Below, piece by piece: positions 18,253 to 26,817 of a stretch of 64,000 nucleotides of DNA (its first letter is position 1; each line of letters begins with the position of its first letter). The DNA lies in NCBI GenBank assembly GCA_002699125.1, contig PABI01000082.1, positions 1 through 64,000 on the forward strand, in the 5' to 3' direction. The stretch is from Anaerolineaceae bacterium. GTDB taxonomy: Bacteria > Chloroflexota > Anaerolineae > Promineifilales > Promineifilaceae. Below the pieces are notes generated by a model. That model was not told where the DNA came from and did no database searches. It worked only from the letters and a program-made list of their open reading frames with translations. Made by a program: the position numbers and the translations under genes.

Positions 18253-19401
18253 TTACAAATTCAAAATGTGCCGGGCAATCACCAGTCGCTGAATTTCGCT
18301 GGTGCCTTCGCCAATGGTCATCAGGCGAGTGTCGCGGTACATGCGCTCCACCTCAAATTCGCTGCTGTAGCCGTAGCCGCCATGAATTTGAATCGCATTG
18401 CGGCAAACACGCTCGCTAACTTCTGTGGCAAACAGCTTGGCCATGGCGGCCTCTTTGGTGAACCGCTGTCCCTTTGCCTTTAAGGAAGCGGCCCAATAGA
18501 CCATCAGGCGGGCCGCTTGCAACTCGGTGGCAGCGTCGGCCAGCATCCACTGAACGGCCTGGTGTTGGGCAATAGGCTTGCCAAATGTTTCACGCTCGTG
18601 GGCATACTGCACGGCCGTTTCATAAGCCGCCTGTCCCAAACCAACCGCCAACGCGCCAATGCCCACGCGGCCGCTGTCCAGCGTTGCCAGGGTTTGCTGC
18701 AAACCACGCCCTTCTTCACCCAGCAGATTTTCCAACGGCACGCGCACCTCTTCAAACGTCACGGCGTGGGTGGGCGATCCCTTTAGCCCCATCTTCTTTT
18801 CCGCCGGACCAATGGTGATGCCTGGCGTGTCTGTAGGCACCAGAATGTGGCTAAGCGAATGGCTGCCGCCGGCGTTGTCGGTACGGCACAGCACCACCAT
18901 CAAGTCTGAAATAGACGCATTGGTCATCCACATTTTGGCCCCGTCGATGATCCAGGAGTCGCCTTCTTTAACGGCCGCTGTCCGCACCCCACCCTGCAAA
19001 TCAGAACCCGCACCCGGCTCTGTGAGCGAGAGGCAGCCCAGCTTGCCCTGGCCCGTTGCCAGAGGCGGCAGCCATTGTTCTTTTTGCGCCTCGTTGCCAT
19101 ATTTAACAATTGGCCCCAGCGCCAGGCCATTGTGCGCCGATACGGCCAACGCTGTAGAGCCACAGCCCCAGCCCAGCTCTTCAATGGCAATGGCCGCGCT
19201 CACAGCATCCACCTGCGCCCCACCATATGCCTCCGGCACTTCCAAACCCAGCAGGCCAATGGGACCCATCTTTTTAACGGCCGTCCAGTTAAATTCGCCC
19301 GATTCATCCGTTTCCCGAGCCATCGGCTTTAGCTCTTTAGCCACAAAATCATGGACAATGTGCTGAAACTCGCGCTGTTCTTCACTTAGTTCAAAGTTCA
19401 T
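18253..19401 (-). CDS. Acyl-CoA dehydrogenase
   Basis: The 382-residue protein has the full acyl-CoA dehydrogenase layout: N-terminal helical domain, a beta domain with LSLTEPGAGSD and WMTNA flavin-contact motifs, and a C-terminal helical domain with IHGGYGY and the GEGTSEIQ motif that carries the catalytic Glu of short/medium-chain members. It uses FAD to form a trans-2,3 double bond in acyl-CoA and passes electrons to ETF, in beta-oxidation or branched-chain amino-acid breakdown. The exact chain length cannot be set from sequence. TATGGAG lies 6 nt upstream of the ATG. It stands alone, with inverted repeats on both sides, so no pathway partner is visible here. Confidence 0.95.
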   Translation of the reverse strand: MNFELSEEQREFQHIVHDFVAKELKPMARETDESGEFNWTAVKKMGPIGLLGLEVPEAYGGAQVDAVSAAIAIEELGWGCGSTALAVSAHNGLALGPIVKYGNEAQKEQWLPPLATGQGKLGCLSLTEPGAGSDLQGGVRTAAVKEGDSWIIDGAKMWMTNASISDLMVVLCRTDNAGGSHSLSHILVPTDTPGITIGPAEKKMGLKGSPTHAVTFEEVRVPLENLLGEEGRGLQQTLATLDSGRVGIGALAVGLGQAAYETAVQYAHERETFGKPIAQHQAVQWMLADAATELQAARLMVYWAASLKAKGQRFTKEAAMAKLFATEVSERVCRNAIQIHGGYGYSSEFEVERMYRDTRLMTIGEGTSEIQRLVIARHILNL

Positions 19402-19442
19402 AACTTACTCCATAATTGTTTCTTCGGTTCAGTTATTAAATT

Positions 19443-19512
19443 GGACACAGATAAACACAGATTTTCACAGATAAAGAAGCAAATCTGTGTTTATCTGTGA
19501 AAATCTGTGTCC
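19443..19512. repeat. Inverted repeat, CACAGATTTTCACAGAT family
   Basis: A 70-bp near-palindrome made of alternating ACAGATAAAC and ACAGATTTTC units. It lies between two minus-strand genes. A second copy is at 38651-38713. Confidence 0.8.
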
Positions 19513-19538
19513 TATTCTTTATTAATGTCGGTCTGTAC

Positions 19539-20699
19539 TTAGATTTCGGCGACAGACAGGGCCAGCAGCAGCAGCTGGCTCATCCCGGCTGCCAGGTAGG
19601 TGCTGTCCATGTATTCATCCAGGCGGTGCGCATGACTAGATTCGGTGAGGCCAATGCAGACGGCCGTATATCCCTGACTCAACGGCACGTTGGCATCGGT
19701 GCTGCTGGCAATGTAGCTAATCTTTTCACAACCCGCATATTTCAGCGCCGCCACGGCCTGCTGCACCAACGGATGCTGTCGCGGCAACTGCCCGGCCGGG
19801 CGATTACCGATCTGCGTCATCTGCACGGTGACGTTAGGATTCTTCCGCCGTAGCTCGACCAGCTTCTCTACTTCCGCCACCAGAATAGCCAACCGGTTCG
19901 GCTCTTCAGACCGTAAATCAAGCAGCATCTTCGCCGATTGGGCAACGGTGTTGATCGACGTACCACCCTCAATAATGCCCACATTGTAGGTGGTTTTAGG
20001 GCGGGCGGGCACCTGGAGCTTGTCGATAGCGGCAATCAGGCGGCCCAGCTCATGAATGGCACTGGGCTGGCCAAAGTTTCCCCAGGAATGTCCTCCAGGT
20101 GTGCTGATGCTAATTTCATACCGCTGCACGCCAATGGCCTGATGGGAAATCTGCCCGTAAAGGCCTCCCTCGATAACCAGATACGTTGCCTCACCACCGA
20201 ATCGCTCCACCACCGCCCACATTCCGCGTAAATCGCCCAGCCCTTCTTCGCCCACGTTGGCCACAAACCAGATGTCGGCCAACGGCCGTATCTCACACAG
20301 GTGCAGCGCCTCAACCAAGGCCAACAATCCCGCCACGCCGGTGGAATTATCGCCAATCCCGGGGCCATAAATGATCTGTCCCTGACGTTTTATGGTGAGA
20401 TCGGTTTCGGCGGGAAACACGGTGTCGCTGTGGGCTGTAATAACAAGGGGTGAATGGTTGGGCTGGCTGCCGGGGAAACGGCCGTACACATTGTGCAAAT
20501 GGTCTTGGGCCACATCTACCAAACCAACTTCGGTAAACTGCTGCTCCAAATAAGCAGCGCGCCTGGCTTCAGCAAAGGTGGGGGCCGGAATTTGCTGGAT
20601 GGCAATGGCCTGCTCCACAAGTTGGGGAACCGTTTCGGAAAAGTGGGTAAGGGCAGCTTGAACACGGCCGTTTTGAGCAACAGTTTCAATTGGAATCAT
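19539..20699 (-). CDS. M20 family metallopeptidase (PepT-like)
   Basis: The 386-residue product has the two-zinc M20 layout: TAHSDTV (first His, catalytic Asp), GIGDNSTG (bridging Asp), VGEEG (catalytic and metal Glu pair), VIEGG, and a late SHAHRLDEY supplying the last His. A dimerisation domain with TPGGHSWG lies in the middle. M20 peptidases remove N-terminal residues from di- or tripeptides or deacylate amino acids; the pattern is closest to PepT/ArgE-like carboxy- and aminopeptidases, and the substrate is unknown. The start is uncertain: ATG at 20699 is preferred, since codons further upstream run into a palindromic repeat (20726-20789). No Shine-Dalgarno is evident. Confidence 0.88.
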   Translation of the reverse strand: MIPIETVAQNGRVQAALTHFSETVPQLVEQAIAIQQIPAPTFAEARRAAYLEQQFTEVGLVDVAQDHLHNVYGRFPGSQPNHSPLVITAHSDTVFPAETDLTIKRQGQIIYGPGIGDNSTGVAGLLALVEALHLCEIRPLADIWFVANVGEEGLGDLRGMWAVVERFGGEATYLVIEGGLYGQISHQAIGVQRYEISISTPGGHSWGNFGQPSAIHELGRLIAAIDKLQVPARPKTTYNVGIIEGGTSINTVAQSAKMLLDLRSEEPNRLAILVAEVEKLVELRRKNPNVTVQMTQIGNRPAGQLPRQHPLVQQAVAALKYAGCEKISYIASSTDANVPLSQGYTAVCIGLTESSHAHRLDEYMDSTYLAAGMSQLLLLALSVAEI

Positions 20700-20725
20700 G
20701 TACATGAAAACATGGGCAACAGTAC

Positions 20726-20789
20726 AGGTGCGACGCACTTACACCAAACTTAAGTAGGATAAATACCGTCATGAAAGTGCGTCGCACCT
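20726..20789. repeat. Inverted repeat, GTGCGACGCAC family
   Basis: Perfect 15-bp arms, AGGTGCGACGCACTT at 20726-20740 and its complement at 20775-20789, enclose a 34-nt loop. Each arm also has its own small palindrome (GTGCG-A-CGCAC). The element overlaps any start of the M20 peptidase upstream of 20699. Confidence 0.8.
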
Positions 20790-20827
20790 ACAGCACCTGA
20801 ATCGTTACGAAAAATAAAATAGAGGGG

Positions 20828-21028
20828 CTAGGTTAACGGCCGTACAATCAGCAAACCAATCAAGCTGATAATCAAACCAATGTGCAGCAAAATGTGCCGA
20901 TCCACAAACCAACTACCAGGGAATATTTGCAAAATTAAATTCAAAATGATGAGCACAAGGCCAAGCAGTGGCAGGAATCCAGGATACTTGTTAAAAAACT
21001 CGCTGACTCTATCTAGAAATTCATTCAT
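20828..21028 (-). CDS. Small two-helix membrane protein
   Basis: The 66-residue product has two hydrophobic segments (about residues 19-36, LPLLGLVLIILNLILQIF, and 46-62, LLHIGLIISLIGLLIV) after a short charged start. The family is not recognised. Its ATG at 21028 overlaps the last codons of hflX by 8 bp, so translation is probably coupled to hflX. A longer start at 21046 or 21100 would overlap hflX further and is less likely. The function is unknown; the close link suggests co-expression rather than a direct partnership. Confidence 0.65.
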   Translation of the reverse strand: MNEFLDRVSEFFNKYPGFLPLLGLVLIILNLILQIFPGSWFVDRHILLHIGLIISLIGLLIVRPLT

Positions 21029-22361
21029 TGGCTGTTTGCTGTCCATGCAGGTAAGGTTCAAAATATGGTACCAGCCGTTTGGGCAAACGTCCATAAACAA
21101 TCACACCTTCGGCCGTATGTTCCTCACTATCCACCTGCCCACGCTCATACATCAACGAAAGCAAATCACCACGCTTGTAAGGCAGCAGCACGGTTAGCGG
21201 CTGCAAGTAGCGCACCATCGCGGCATCAATCGCCACGAGCAGCTCCTGCATCCCTTCGCCGGTAACGGCCGAAACCGGCACCGTCGGATATGGCAGATCA
21301 AACAACATCGTCGGATCCACATCTTCCGGCAGCAAATCAATCTTGTTCAAAGCCACTACCGTTGGCAAATGATCCACCTCAAGCTCGGCCAGCGTGTCCT
21401 CTACCGACTCAAACTGCGCTTCTGCATTGGGATGGGTGGCATCGACCACGTGCAGCAGCATGTCCGACTCCGTAATCTCTTCCAACGTAGCACGAAAAGC
21501 AGCAACAATGTCCGTCGGCAGCTTCTGGATGAAACCTACCGTATCGGTAAAGAGCAGCTCACGTCCGCCAGGCATATCCACTTTGCGCGTGGTGGGGTCC
21601 AGCGTGGCAAACAGCATATCGGCTGACAGCACATCGGCATCGCTTAGCTTGTTCAGCAGCGTCGATTTGCCCGCGTTGGTGTAGCCGACAATAGACACAA
21701 CTTGCAGCTCTGTCTGCTGCCGCTTGGCCCGGTGCCGCTCGCGATGGGCCCGCACGTTTTCCAACTGATCTTTGATGTAGGAGATGCGCCGCCCAATTTC
21801 CCGTCGGTCGGTTTCCAGCTGGGTTTCACCAGGACCACGCAGGCCAACCCCGCCACCCATGCCACCCACACGACCACCGGCCTGCCGGGCCAGGTGAGTC
21901 CACATGCGGGTGAGGCGCGGCACGCGGTATTCCAGCTGGGCCAGCTCTACCTGCAATTTCCCTTCACGGGTTTGGGCATGTTGGGCAAAGATGTCCAGAA
22001 TCAGCGCCGTGCGGTCAAGGACTTTCACATCTTCGCCAAACACTTTTTCCAGCTCGCGCTGGTGGCGCGGACTTAGCTCATCATCAAACAGAACCACGCC
22101 AGCATCCAGATCCTCGATGAGCATTTTGACCTCTTCAACCTTGCCGGAACCGATGTAGGTGGCGCTGTCGGGGCGGTCGAAGCGCTGAATGGCTTGCCCC
22201 ACCACCGTTAAACCGGCTGTGTCGGCCAATCGTTGCAGCTCCAGCAAACTATCTTCAACGGGCAGTAACGGCCGTCCTTGTTTTAATTCTGCCCCAACCA
22301 AAAAAGCGCGCTCTTTTGGCCGGGTGGTTTCGTAAAATTTTTGAGAAATAGTGACCTCCAC
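21021..22361 (-). CDS. hflX: Ribosome-associated GTPase HflX
   Basis: The 446-residue protein carries the HflX N-terminal domain (TYIGSGKVEE, DDELSPRHQRELE), the glycine-rich loop GRVGGMGGGVGLRGPGETQLE before the GTPase, and G motifs GYTNAGKST, DTVGF and NKID. HflX splits or rescues stalled 70S ribosomes under heat and other stress. The start is unusual: the frame opens with GTG at 22361, but a perfect GGAGGT sits at 22359-22354, inside the first codons, and would fit an ATT start at 22349 (4-nt gap). No ATG is available before the conserved ERAFLVG block. A small membrane-protein gene overlaps its 3' end. Confidence 0.95.
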   Translation of the reverse strand: MEVTISQKFYETTRPKERAFLVGAELKQGRPLLPVEDSLLELQRLADTAGLTVVGQAIQRFDRPDSATYIGSGKVEEVKMLIEDLDAGVVLFDDELSPRHQRELEKVFGEDVKVLDRTALILDIFAQHAQTREGKLQVELAQLEYRVPRLTRMWTHLARQAGGRVGGMGGGVGLRGPGETQLETDRREIGRRISYIKDQLENVRAHRERHRAKRQQTELQVVSIVGYTNAGKSTLLNKLSDADVLSADMLFATLDPTTRKVDMPGGRELLFTDTVGFIQKLPTDIVAAFRATLEEITESDMLLHVVDATHPNAEAQFESVEDTLAELEVDHLPTVVALNKIDLLPEDVDPTMLFDLPYPTVPVSAVTGEGMQELLVAIDAAMVRYLQPLTVLLPYKRGDLLSLMYERGQVDSEEHTAEGVIVYGRLPKRLVPYFEPYLHGQQTANE

Positions 22362-22402
22362 TGAAAAGGTGGCTCTTTGGGAATTCAGGAGAATGGGAAG
22401 TT

Positions 22403-22467
22403 CGTGATGCGTGATGCGTGAAACGTGATTTTACCTCCGGTCACGCATCACGTTTCACGTTTCACGC
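22403..22467. repeat. Inverted repeat, CGTGATG/CGTGAAA family
   Basis: Units CGTGATG and CGTGAAA alternate on the left, and their complements CATCACG and TTTCACG on the right, to form a long hairpin between two minus-strand genes. The element at 112-156 belongs to the same family. Confidence 0.75.
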
Positions 22468-22500
22468 AAAACCCATAAAATCCAAAAGCCCTAAAACATG

Positions 22501-24096
22501 CTAATCTAACAATCCGACTACATTCAAATTTCGTGGATGCTCAACGCTGTATTCGTACCGCACAGTTGCCTCAGCGCCACTGTCCAGATTAAGCTGCCAT
22601 TCCAACAGGTTCAAATCCGTTTGTTCGGTAGGCTGTGGCCGTGCTTCTTCCAATTTTACCTTGATCTGCTCGTGGCGCGAAACCGGAACATGATCCTTTA
22701 TCACAACCTGCGCCTCTGTCTTGAGAAGATTTTTCAGTTCAATGGTGTAGCCATAGCGCAGCTGCCGCTGATCGCGCAGCAGCTTCTTGTCCACGTCACG
22801 CCGCGCCAGCTTGCGCTCCACGGTGACACGATCCTCCACACCCAGCAGTAATTCTAGTTCATCACCTTGCGCCGTAAACTTAATTTGGGTCTGGCCGATG
22901 TATTCTTCGCCTACGAACAAACTGGCGGAACCAGGCAGCAGTGGACCTGATTCTGCATACTTCACCGTAGCCCGCCGGAAAACAGCATCACTGTATTTGG
23001 GGATGGTGAGATAATCTAGTTTCGGCTCCAGCCGAATTTGCTGCAAGGTGGTTTTGTGGGGCGAGCCATCGTTGGGGATATCGGTTTGGCCTGGGGCACG
23101 GAAGGTTACGGCCGTTCCCTCCGACTGCACTTTGGCTGTCACTGTCTCGGCCGCAAATGATTCTTCTGCGGCCTCAGGCTCTGGGGCAGCCTCGGCGGCC
23201 ATCATGTCCATTTTAGCCATCGCCGGCGCGGGCTGGGCCGCCCGCACCAGCTGGCGTGGCTGTGGCGGCTGGTACTCACGGATAAACCAGGGGCTAATCT
23301 CCGGCAATCGCTGGTTAAGCGCCGGACGGGCCGTAGAAACGGCCAAATTCACCTGCGACCACGCCTGGCCGCTGCGCTGGGCAACCTGGGCCAGCGTGTT
23401 GATTTCCAGCGCGTAACGGCCGTTTTCGGGCAAAAGGCGCATATCATAAAGTGGCTGCCAACCGGCCTGGGTGACAACGTAGCTCACTTCGGGTTGGAAA
23501 CGGCCGTCGCTCAGCACTTCCACCTCGATTTGAGCCTGATACTGCTGCGGCGGCTTGGTGGACTTGATTTGTTTGAGCTCTGCCTGTAATTTTTGCAGAC
23601 GGCGCATTAACGTTCTTTGCTCTTGTTCCAATTGGCGAACGGCCGTGCGCATCGCTTCATCCTGTTCCTGCAAAAAGGCGATCACTTTCTGCTGCTCTTC
23701 AACCGTTGTTTTGCCCTTCGACAGACCCTTGGCAAATTCGGCCGTGGCCTGCCGAATACCATCCAGATACGTGCCGTGCGCCTGCCAGCCTGCCTTTTGG
23801 TCTTCTAACACCCGCAGCGAATCTTGCACCTCTTCGATTTGCGCTTCCAGCTCACGCACGGCTTCCGCCGGTGATTCCTCAAAAAATTGGCGCGCCACCT
23901 CCACACCCAGCAGCCGCACCTTGGCCGTGCCGCTGCCCCGCACCCGAATTGAATTCGTGTCCATGGTCAAAGGCAGGTCAGGCACGATCAAGCGATGGCG
24001 GCCCACTGTCAGGTCACACTGCCCCAGACCAGATATCCGCGCTCTGTCCGGGTAAACAGTAACATCTTTAACCACAATCTCTACAGAGACATCCAT
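22501..24096 (-). CDS. DUF4139 (mucoidy inhibitor MuiA-like) protein
   Basis: The 531-residue product starts with the DUF4140 segment (VTVYPDRARISG), followed by a long coiled coil (about residues 70-180, rich in EQQ, LEQEQRTLMRRLQKL) and a C-terminal DUF4139 beta domain (SYVVTQAGWQPLYDMRL... to RYEYSVEHP). A proline/alanine-rich insertion lies at about 275-320. Homologues are named after MuiA, a mucoidy inhibitor A, but no biochemical activity is established. No signal peptide is seen. AAGGAG precedes the ATG at 24096; an upstream extension to 24207 would overlap the histidine kinase gene. The 38-bp gap to the kinase makes co-transcription likely. Confidence 0.85.
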   Translation of the reverse strand: MDVSVEIVVKDVTVYPDRARISGLGQCDLTVGRHRLIVPDLPLTMDTNSIRVRGSGTAKVRLLGVEVARQFFEESPAEAVRELEAQIEEVQDSLRVLEDQKAGWQAHGTYLDGIRQATAEFAKGLSKGKTTVEEQQKVIAFLQEQDEAMRTAVRQLEQEQRTLMRRLQKLQAELKQIKSTKPPQQYQAQIEVEVLSDGRFQPEVSYVVTQAGWQPLYDMRLLPENGRYALEINTLAQVAQRSGQAWSQVNLAVSTARPALNQRLPEISPWFIREYQPPQPRQLVRAAQPAPAMAKMDMMAAEAAPEPEAAEESFAAETVTAKVQSEGTAVTFRAPGQTDIPNDGSPHKTTLQQIRLEPKLDYLTIPKYSDAVFRRATVKYAESGPLLPGSASLFVGEEYIGQTQIKFTAQGDELELLLGVEDRVTVERKLARRDVDKKLLRDQRQLRYGYTIELKNLLKTEAQVVIKDHVPVSRHEQIKVKLEEARPQPTEQTDLNLLEWQLNLDSGAEATVRYEYSVEHPRNLNVVGLLD

Positions 24097-24134
24097 GAAA
24101 TCTCCTTCGGCAACAGCGGAATTAAGGCCTGATT

Positions 24135-25334
24135 TTAATATTTGGACGGAAGATCTGGTGGAGCCAACCAGATGGGCAGTTCGATGTGAAAAGTGCTGCC
24201 CGGGCAATTTTCTTCATCAAAGCCGGGGCTTTCGGCCCAAACGCGCCCACCGTGCGCTTCCACAATGCCGCGGGCAATTGGCAAACCCAGCCCGGGACCG
24301 CCACCCTTAAACTTTGTCTTGCTAGAAGAATGCAGGCTGGCGTCGGCGATGCTGCCAAATTTCTCAAAAATTGACTCTAGATTTTCTGGATCGATACCAA
24401 TGCCCGTATCTCTAACCTGAATATCGACAAATCCGGCCATATCTTCGGTGACTTCGTCTTGTCGCACCAGGCCGCCAGACACGACAACCTGGCCACCGTC
24501 CGGTGTGTACTTTAAACCGTTCATCAAAATTTTGCCGATCGCCTTTTTCAACTTTTCGGGATCGCCGTAAGTTTCATTCTCAAACTCAAAAGGGACGATT
24601 ATCAAATCGACGCCTCGGCTGGCATAATATCGATCCACGCTATCGGCCACCAACAAGACCGTTCGCTCCAGATTGATTTCCTGATATTTTAGCTCCACCG
24701 TACGCAAATCGAGCAGCGATACGTCTAGCATATCACCAATAATTTCATGCATCCGGCGAAACCCATTGCCTAACCCCTCCAGGTAAATATGCAGCTGCGG
24801 GTCATTTTGGGTTTCGGCCCGCAAAATGTTGGTGTAGCCTTCCAAAATGGTGAGCGGTGTTTTTAATTCATGCGCCGCCACAGCAATAAACTTGGTTTTG
24901 CTTTCTTTGAACTTTTCTTGCTGGGTACGCAGCTGTTCCATGTGGGACAGCAGTTCAGACCGCTGTATATCTGAAGCAAGCTGGGTGGCTTCAATGATGG
25001 CATAAGTCAATACATCATCAATTTGCCGCCAGGCGTTTAGCGCTTGTACTGGGGTAAACGCATCTTCTAGCTTACGGCCGATTTCCTCTTTTAGCACACG
25101 CAGCAGCACCATCCAATCGTAAGCTGCTGGGGCGTCGTGGCCAATGGCCGTCAGCGCCCACGATTGCACACGGGCCAGCTGCAATTCTCGCGAAGCACCG
25201 ACGCTGTCCACCAGTATCGAAAGAAACTGAATCAAGTCATCTTCATCGGGCAGCATGTTGGGCACGCGGTTCAGGGTATCGGCGCAAAGTCTGGCCGATT
25301 GCTGCCGCAGCCACAGCTTCAGATTCTCGCTCAA
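24135..25334 (-). CDS. Cytoplasmic sensor histidine kinase
   Basis: The 399-residue kinase has no membrane segment. The helical N-terminal region (residues 1-125) resembles RsbR/RsbRD-type sensor domains, a loose assignment by pattern only. Then come a coiled coil, the H-box [10 protein letters not shown] with phospho-acceptor His, an N-box [11 protein letters not shown]1 RDTGIGID and G2 GGGPGLGLP. All ATP-binding and phosphotransfer residues look intact. No response-regulator gene is nearby, so it is an orphan. Its ATG overlaps the trmFO stop by 4 bp (ATGA), indicating translational coupling, and the DUF4139 gene follows 38 bp downstream. Signal and partner cannot be inferred. Confidence 0.9.
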   Translation of the reverse strand: MSENLKLWLRQQSARLCADTLNRVPNMLPDEDDLIQFLSILVDSVGASRELQLARVQSWALTAIGHDAPAAYDWMVLLRVLKEEIGRKLEDAFTPVQALNAWRQIDDVLTYAIIEATQLASDIQRSELLSHMEQLRTQQEKFKESKTKFIAVAAHELKTPLTILEGYTNILRAETQNDPQLHIYLEGLGNGFRRMHEIIGDMLDVSLLDLRTVELKYQEINLERTVLLVADSVDRYYASRGVDLIIVPFEFENETYGDPEKLKKAIGKILMNGLKYTPDGGQVVVSGGLVRQDEVTEDMAGFVDIQVRDTGIGIDPENLESIFEKFGSIADASLHSSSKTKFKGGGPGLGLPIARGIVEAHGGRVWAESPGFDEENCPGSTFHIELPIWLAPPDLPSKY

Positions 25335-26719
25335 CTGCTCTCTCCTGACAGGGCAAACATCTCTTCAGCAAAATTGCTCTCGCCAATAACTCGATCGTAG
25401 GCAACGCTATTGTTGCGGGCAAAGCGGCGCATGGCGGTAAGCGCCCGCTCACTGTACCACTGGTAACGGTCCGATTTGGACATTTGGTGCTGTGGCAAAG
25501 GGAATAGGCCAAAGTTGGCCTTCATCGGCTGGAAATCCTTGATGCTGGCGTGGGTAACGTAATGGCACAGGGCGCCCAGCATGGTGTTGGTGGGGAAAAT
25601 GACGGGCATCTGCCCCTTGAGCAGGCGAGCAGCGTTCAGTCCGGCAACCAACCCCGTGGCTGCGTTGCCCATGTACCCTTCCACACCGGTAATTTGCCCG
25701 GCAAAAAAGAGGTCGGTCCGGCCACGATATTGCAGCGTGGGCTGGAGCAGCCGGGGCGCGTTGATGTAAGTGTTGCGGTGCATCATGCCATAGCGCAAAA
25801 ATTCGGCGTTTTCCAGGCCGGGAATGAGCCGCAGCACTCGCTTTTGCTCACCCCACTTCAGGTTGGTCTGGAAGCCGACAATGTTGTAAAGGGAACCAAT
25901 AAGGTTATCCTGCCGCAGCTGCACGACGGCATACGGCCGTTTCCCACTCCGCGGATCAATCAACCCTACTGGCCGCATCGGACCAAAGGCTAAAGCTTTG
26001 CGCCCGCGCTGGGCCATCACTTCAATGGGCATACAGCCTTCAAAAAAATTGGGGTCTTCGCGCTCAAACTGCTTCAGCGTGATGGTCTCAGCGGCCAGCA
26101 GCGCATCGTAAAAACGATCGTATTCCTCCCTGGTCATGGGGCAGTTGATGTAATCGCCTTCCTCCTGTCCGTCATCGTAGCGGGATTGGCGGAAGGCGAT
26201 GTCAAAATCTATCGTGTCGTGATCCACAATGGGAGAGACGGCGTCGTAAAAGTAGAGGTATTCTTCGCCGGTCAGTTCGCTGATGCTGGCGGTGAGCGCC
26301 GAGGAAGTGAGCGGGCCGCTGGCAATAATAGTTGGGCCTTGAGGAACGGCCGTTACTTCTTCACGAATCAGTTCAATATTGGGATGGGCGTCAATCTTTT
26401 CTGTGACTAACTCGGCAAACTTCTCCCGATCCACTGCCAAAGAGGAACCGGCGGGAACGGCCGTTTGTGCCGCGCAGGCCAAAATCAGCGACCCCAGGCC
26501 GCGCAGTTCCGCCTTGAGCAGTCCTGGGGCCTTATGCGGCAGCATTGAACCTAAGGAGTTGCTGCAAACTAGTTCAGCAAGTTGGTTGGTTACATGGGCT
26601 GGCGTCTGTCGCTGGGGACGCATCTCATACAATTTCACCTGTATGCTCTGCTCTCCCAACTGCCACGCCGCTTCTGTACCAGCTAACCCGCCACCGATAA
26701 TGATAAGAGGTTGGCTCAT
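25331..26719 (-). CDS. trmFO: tRNA U54 methyltransferase TrmFO
   Basis: The 462-residue flavoprotein begins with the FAD-binding motif [12 protein letters not shown] and contains the diagnostic [10 protein letters not shown] segment, [20 protein letters not shown], and [12 protein letters not shown] near the C-terminus. TrmFO uses methylenetetrahydrofolate and FADH2 to make 5-methyluridine at position 54 of tRNA. The length and order of motifs match the family. A TACAAT box with an upstream TGA (extended -10) lies 7 nt before the ATG, and there is no Shine-Dalgarno, so the mRNA is probably leaderless. The histidine kinase gene overlaps the end by 4 bp. Confidence 0.96.
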   Translation of the reverse strand: MSQPLIIIGGGLAGTEAAWQLGEQSIQVKLYEMRPQRQTPAHVTNQLAELVCSNSLGSMLPHKAPGLLKAELRGLGSLILACAAQTAVPAGSSLAVDREKFAELVTEKIDAHPNIELIREEVTAVPQGPTIIASGPLTSSALTASISELTGEEYLYFYDAVSPIVDHDTIDFDIAFRQSRYDDGQEEGDYINCPMTREEYDRFYDALLAAETITLKQFEREDPNFFEGCMPIEVMAQRGRKALAFGPMRPVGLIDPRSGKRPYAVVQLRQDNLIGSLYNIVGFQTNLKWGEQKRVLRLIPGLENAEFLRYGMMHRNTYINAPRLLQPTLQYRGRTDLFFAGQITGVEGYMGNAATGLVAGLNAARLLKGQMPVIFPTNTMLGALCHYVTHASIKDFQPMKANFGLFPLPQHQMSKSDRYQWYSERALTAMRRFARNNSVAYDRVIGESNFAEEMFALSGESS

Positions 26720-26726
26720 GCCCCCA

Positions 26727-26735
26727 ATTGTATCA
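26727..26735 (-). promoter_or_regulatory. Extended -10 box of trmFO, leaderless type
   Basis: On the minus strand TGaTACAAT is followed by 7 nt and then the trmFO ATG (26719). The start site should fall on or next to the start codon. Confidence 0.55.
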
Positions 26736-26817
26736 CAACCAACTGGAGAGGACCGTGCAATTTAGATAAAATCAGGCAGTGTTTATCGTGATCTTATCGT
26801 TCTCAAAAAAACTCAGG

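Noticed and set aside
18659..19366. 235-codon plus-strand open frame
   Set aside because: Antisense to the well-supported acyl-CoA dehydrogenase gene.
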